Source of the DNA: Amycolatopsis echigonensis
GTDB taxonomy: Bacteria; Actinomycetota; Actinomycetes; Mycobacteriales; Pseudonocardiaceae
Direction of reading: 5' to 3'
Length of the DNA stretch: 36,090 nt
NCBI RefSeq assembly: GCF_014174495.1
Contig: NZ_JACJHR010000085.1
Location: forward strand, 1 to 36,090
Numbering within the stretch: the first letter of the stretch is position 1; the number at the start of each line of letters is the position of its first letter. This document shows positions 32,887-36,090 of the stretch, one piece after another. The notes under the pieces were generated by a model. It did not search any database. It saw nothing but the letters and a program-made list of their open reading frames with translations, and had not been told where the DNA came from. A program made the position numbers and the translations under genes.

Positions 32887-34308
32887 ATGACCGGAATCCT
32901 CGGCTACGCGAGCTACCTGCCGCGATACCGGCTGCAGCGCACGGAACTGGGTGCCCTCCTGGGCACTCCGCCGGGAAAGGGCGCCCGGGTGGTCGCATCC
33001 TTCGACGAGGACAGCACCACCATGGCGGTCGCGGCGGGCGCCGCGGTGCTGCGCTCGGGTGGGCCGTCGCCGGCAAGTCTCTACTTCGCGACGACGTCGC
33101 CGGCCTACTTCGACAAGACGAACGCCACGGCCGTGCACGCCGGGTTGGGATTGCCCGCGAGCATCCTCGCCGCCGACGTCGCCGGCTCGGCACGGTCGGC
33201 GGTCGCGGCCTGGCGCGCGGCCGCGGCGAGTCGCGGACTCGCCGTGTTCGCCGATGTCCGGGTGGGCCGGCCCGGCTCGGCCGACGAGCGAGGAGGCGGC
33301 GACGGTGCCGCGGCCTTCCTGTTCGGCGACGGCGCGGACGCGATCGCCGAAGTCCTCGCCGAGCGGTCCTCGACCCTCGAGCTGCTGGACCGCTGGCGCC
33401 TGCCGGGGTCGCCGGCCGCCGAGCAGTGGGAGGAGAGGTTCGGACTCGAGGCCTATCTCCCGCTGGCGCGCGAGGTCGCCCAGGAGACGTTGAACGAGGC
33501 GGGGTTGGCCCAGGCGGACCACGTCGTCGTGGTCTCGCCGAACAGCGGTGTGGTCAAGCAAGGGCCGAAGGCCATCGCCGGCGCGATCTCGACCAGCACG
33601 TCCCCGATCGGCCACGCGGGCGCGGCCGATCTCGGCATCGGGCTCGCGGACGCGCTCGACCGCGCCGAGCCGGGCCAGTCGATCCTCGTCGTGTCCGTCG
33701 CCGACGGGTGCGACGCGATCCTCCTCCGGGCGACAGCCGCCCTTCCGCGAGCCCGGCAGGCCCGGCCGCTCCGGACCGAGCTGGAGCCCGGCATCGACGT
33801 CCCCTACGTGACCTATCTCAGCTGGCGGGGCCTGCTCGACCGCGAACCACCGCGACGGCCGGAGCCCGAGCGTCCCGCCGGACCGCCGTCGCGCCGCGCG
33901 GGGGAGTGGAAGTTCGCCTTCGCCGGCGCCCGCTGCCAGGCCTGCGGATTCACCCACCTGCCGCCGCAACGGGTCTGCAAGCAGTGCGGTCACACCGACG
34001 AGATAGAGCCGGTCGGCTTGGCCACCGACCGCGGAACGGTCGCGACCTACACGGTGGACAGGCTGGCTTTCTCGCCGTCCCCGCCGCTGATCGACGCGGT
34101 CGTCGACTTCGACGGAGGTGGCCGGTACACGCTCGAAGTCGCGGATGCCGTACCGGACGATCTCGCCGTCGGCACCCGGGTGGGGCTGACCTTCCGGAAG
34201 CTCTTCACCGCGGGGAACGTCCACAACTACTTCTGGAAGGCGCGCCTGGTCGACGAGGCGGTTTCGCCGGCGCGGGAAGCCGCAGTCACCGCTGGAGGAC
34301 GGGCATGA
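32887..34308 (+). CDS. HMG-CoA-synthase-like domain fused to a DUF35 (zinc ribbon/OB-fold) domain
   Basis: A 473-aa two-domain protein. Residues 1 to about 325 have the HMG-CoA synthase/KAS III-like thiolase fold (ILGYASYLPRYRL; DGAAAFLFGDG; IGHAGAADLGIGLADAL). The usual nucleophilic cysteine appears to be Ala102 (DVAGSARSA), so this domain is probably not a classical condensing enzyme. Residues 340-460 form a DUF35 domain: zinc ribbon Cys350, Cys353, Cys364, Cys367 (CQAC...CKQC) and an OB-fold. Such DUF35 proteins bind acyl-CoA/thiolase partners; in archaea, HMG-CoA synthase, thiolase and DUF35 form one complex. The next gene encodes a thiolase-like protein in a 4-base overlap, giving the same trio in two polypeptides. 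Start ATG 32887, 20 bases after the previous stop. Confidence 0.85.
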   Translation: MTGILGYASYLPRYRLQRTELGALLGTPPGKGARVVASFDEDSTTMAVAAGAAVLRSGGPSPASLYFATTSPAYFDKTNATAVHAGLGLPASILAADVAGSARSAVAAWRAAAASRGLAVFADVRVGRPGSADERGGGDGAAAFLFGDGADAIAEVLAERSSTLELLDRWRLPGSPAAEQWEERFGLEAYLPLAREVAQETLNEAGLAQADHVVVVSPNSGVVKQGPKAIAGAISTSTSPIGHAGAADLGIGLADALDRAEPGQSILVVSVADGCDAILLRATAALPRARQARPLRTELEPGIDVPYVTYLSWRGLLDREPPRRPEPERPAGPPSRRAGEWKFAFAGARCQACGFTHLPPQRVCKQCGHTDEIEPVGLATDRGTVATYTVDRLAFSPSPPLIDAVVDFDGGGRYTLEVADAVPDDLAVGTRVGLTFRKLFTAGNVHNYFWKARLVDEAVSPAREAAVTAGGRA

Positions 34309-35498
34309 GCAGCAACGGGATCCGGGACCGCGTCGCCATCGTCGGGATGGGATGCACGCGCTTCGGCGAGCACTGGTCGGCGTCGGCGGAGGACCTCCTG
34401 GTCGACGCCGCCCAGGAGGCCGTGTCCGCCGTCGACGGGCTGGAGCGCGACGACGTCGACGCCTACTGGCTGGGCACGCTGGGTTCGGGCCAGTCCGGGC
34501 TGACCTTGAGCAAGGCGCTTGCCCTGGACTACAAGCCGGTGACCCGGGTCGAGAACTACTGCGCGACGGGGTCGGAGGCCTTTCGCAACGCCTGCTACGC
34601 GGTGGCTTCCGGCGCCTACGACGTCGTCATGGCGGTCGGTGTCGAGAAGCTCAAGGACTCCGGCTTCTCCGGGCTGCTGCGATCCGACCCGCCGAGTGAC
34701 GGCACCGCGGCCGAACTGAGTCTGACCGCTCCTGCCGCGTTCTCCCTCCTGGACCCGGCGTACTGCGCCCGCTACGGCGTCGACCCGGGTGACATGCGCG
34801 CCGCGATGACCCACGTCGCGTGGAAGAACCACGCCAACGGCGCCCTCAACCCGCGCGCGCAGTTCCGCGGCGGGGTGACGAAGGAGAAGGTCGAGAAGGC
34901 GCCCAAGGTGGCCGGCCGGCTGGGGGTTTTCGACTGCTCCGGGGTCTCCGACGGTGCCGCGGCGGCCGTGATCGTCCGGGCGGAGGACGCGTTGCGGTTC
35001 ACCGACCGGCCGATCTACGTCAAGGGGCTGTCGCTGGCCGCCGGCCCCGCGATGGGGGCCTCGGACTCCGGCTACGACTACACCTCGTTCCCCGAGGTCG
35101 TCCGGAGCGCGCAGGACGCTTTCGCCCAGGCGGGCATCACCGATCCCCGGCACGAGATCTCCTTCGCCGAGGTCCACGACTGCTTCACGCCCACCGAACT
35201 GATCCTCATGGAAGACATGGGGTTCTCGGAGCGCGGCAGTGCTTGGAAGGACAGCTTGGACGGTGCTTTCCAGCTCGACGGGCGGCTCCCGGTCAACCCG
35301 GACGGGGGACTGAAGTCCTTCGGGCACCCGGTCGGGGCGAGCGGCCTGCGGATGCTCTACGAATGCTGGCTGCAGTTCCGCGGCGAAGCCGGTGAGCGGC
35401 AGTTGCCCGATCCGCGGCGGGCGTTGACGCACAACCTCGGCGGCAGGCCGGGGAGCTGCGTGTCCTTCGTCTCCGTCGTCGGCTCCGACCTGGGGTGA
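34305..35498 (+). CDS. SCP-x-type thiolase-like protein
   Basis: A 397-aa thiolase-superfamily protein of the sterol-carrier-protein-x group, with GGAGGAC before ATG 34305, which overlaps the fusion-protein stop. Cys86 (ENYCATGSEA), His291 in VHDCFTPTEL (replacing the NEAF of ordinary thiolases) and His341 in GHPVGASG are in place, and the end reads GGRPGSCVSFV. SCP-x-like proteins act with DUF35 partners in side-chain removal or ketone formation. Because Cys86 is kept it may be a true thiolase or condensing partner rather than a retro-aldolase. It closes the operon that starts at 26620. Confidence 0.9.
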   Translation: MSSNGIRDRVAIVGMGCTRFGEHWSASAEDLLVDAAQEAVSAVDGLERDDVDAYWLGTLGSGQSGLTLSKALALDYKPVTRVENYCATGSEAFRNACYAVASGAYDVVMAVGVEKLKDSGFSGLLRSDPPSDGTAAELSLTAPAAFSLLDPAYCARYGVDPGDMRAAMTHVAWKNHANGALNPRAQFRGGVTKEKVEKAPKVAGRLGVFDCSGVSDGAAAAVIVRAEDALRFTDRPIYVKGLSLAAGPAMGASDSGYDYTSFPEVVRSAQDAFAQAGITDPRHEISFAEVHDCFTPTELILMEDMGFSERGSAWKDSLDGAFQLDGRLPVNPDGGLKSFGHPVGASGLRMLYECWLQFRGEAGERQLPDPRRALTHNLGGRPGSCVSFVSVVGSDLG

Positions 35499-35520
35499 CG
35501 CCCGCGGCGCGGTCGACGTC

Positions 35521-35556
35521 TTGACGGGGTGTCAGAATTTTATCTATATTAGATTC
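35521..35556 (+). promoter_or_regulatory. Promoter and 17-bp operator before the SnoaL-crotonase gene
   Basis: TTGACG (35521-35526) and TATATT (35545-35550), 18 bases apart, form a good promoter. The palindrome-like site TTATCTATATTAGATTC (35540-35556, perfect inner arms ATCTA/TAGAT) covers the -10 element. Read on the reverse strand it matches the site at 26585-26601 in 14 of 17 positions. The GTG start is at 35575, so the leader would be short. Confidence 0.6.
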
Positions 35557-35574
35557 GAAACGAAGGGAGGCGCA

Positions 35575-36090
35575 GTGGAGCGCACCGATGCCGCCGCGAC
35601 GACGGACCGCCGGAAGCTGGCCGCCTCGCTGTACGACGCGCTGGCGCGCGGCGACCGCGACCTGCTCTCGGAGCTGCTGCATCCGGACTTCGTCGGCCGC
35701 ACGACTGCGGGACTGCCGATGGAGCTCGGCGGCACCTACCACGGCGCGGAGCAGATGCGCCGGGAGTTCTGGGGCGGGATCGCGCGGCACTTTGTCGCCC
35801 GCGCCGAGCCGGCGAGCTTCCACCCGCTGGACGACGACAGCCTGCTGGTCGTCGGGACCTACACCGGCAAGGCGAAGGCGAGCGGGGGCGTCCTGGACGC
35901 CGAGTTCCAGCACATCCTGAGCTTCGACGGCGACCGGATCAGCGGGCTGGTCCAGCTGACCGACAGCGAACGCTGGCACGAAGCCCTCGACGGCGGCAGG
36001 CCCGGCGACGACTTCCGCACCATCGAGTACTCCGTCGCCGACGGCATCGGCACCCTGCGCCTGAACCGGCCGCACGTGCGGAACGCGCTG
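35575..36090 (+). CDS. NTF2/SnoaL-like domain fused to a crotonase domain (runs off the window)
   Basis: The frame is open from GTG 35575 (AAGGGAGG at 35563-35570) to the last base, 172 codons. Residues about 14-125 look like a SnoaL/NTF2-like domain: RKLAASLYDALARGD, LSELLHPDFVG, HGAEQMRREFWGGI, FQHILSFDGDRISGLVQLTD. From about 138 a crotonase-family start follows (FRTIEYSVADGIGTLRLNRPHVRNAL). The frame continues without interruption through both parts, so this is a fusion unless the crotonase part ends soon outside the window. SnoaL-like domains often isomerise or hydrate polycyclic substrates. It is a fifth crotonase-type protein in the cluster. Confidence 0.8.
   Translation, partial: MERTDAAATTDRRKLAASLYDALARGDRDLLSELLHPDFVGRTTAGLPMELGGTYHGAEQMRREFWGGIARHFVARAEPASFHPLDDDSLLVVGTYTGKAKASGGVLDAEFQHILSFDGDRISGLVQLTDSERWHEALDGGRPGDDFRTIEYSVADGIGTLRLNRPHVRNAL

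Overview
The window is high-GC, gene-dense DNA with many GTG starts and 4-base ATGA/GTGA overlaps. Together with a complete yrbE-mce operon and expanded acyl-CoA gene families, this points to a mycolate-related or Pseudonocardiales-type actinomycete (Amycolatopsis or a relative is my best guess; this is inference). No RNA genes, insertion sequences, CRISPR arrays or integrases were seen, and no gene-free stretch exceeds about 140 bases.

Region 1 (1-14917, + strand). A small membrane-protein ORF at the left edge is followed by one long operon: two YrbE/MlaE permeases, an MceG/Mkl-type ATPase, six MCE-domain proteins (A to F), an MMPL/RND-family membrane protein, a membrane-anchored parvulin-like protein and a 72-residue membrane protein. 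This is an ABC-type lipid/sterol importer of the cell envelope. Its dedicated ATPase sits inside the operon, and an RND protein and a foldase-like protein occupy the place where mycobacterial operons carry Mas/Mam genes. A nested ACCCCCA/TGGGGGT repeat lies upstream.

Region 2 (14910-20282, mixed strands). A convergent four-helix membrane protein, a quinone-oxidoreductase-like MDR enzyme, an acyl-CoA dehydrogenase plus thiolase pair (- strand), and an SDR plus TetR regulator pair (- strand). A GC-rich hairpin separates the MDR and dehydrogenase genes.

Region 3 (20382-24755, + strand). A MaoC-like hydratase, a FabG-like SDR and four consecutive, divergent crotonase-family proteins: an unusual beta-oxidation-type operon.

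Region 4 (24894-36090, + strand). A stand-alone acyl-CoA synthetase, then an operon of a second acyl-CoA synthetase, Rieske oxygenase alpha and beta subunits, an 85-residue protein, a CoA-transferase-like protein, a thiolase, an HMG-CoA-synthase-like/DUF35 fusion and an SCP-x-type thiolase. At the right edge a new transcription unit starts with a NTF2/SnoaL-like domain fused to a crotonase domain and runs off the window.

How it fits together (inference): regions 2 to 4 look like a catabolic pathway in which a hydrophobic carboxylic acid is activated to a CoA thioester, hydroxylated by the Rieske enzyme and degraded by dehydrogenation, hydration/isomerisation and thiolysis. AT-rich 17-bp imperfect palindromes of related sequence precede all the catabolic transcription units, including the SDR-TetR pair, so the TetR protein is the obvious candidate for their shared, self-regulating control. 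The mce operon does not carry this motif and appears to be under different control; it may import the substrate, but the sequence does not prove that link.
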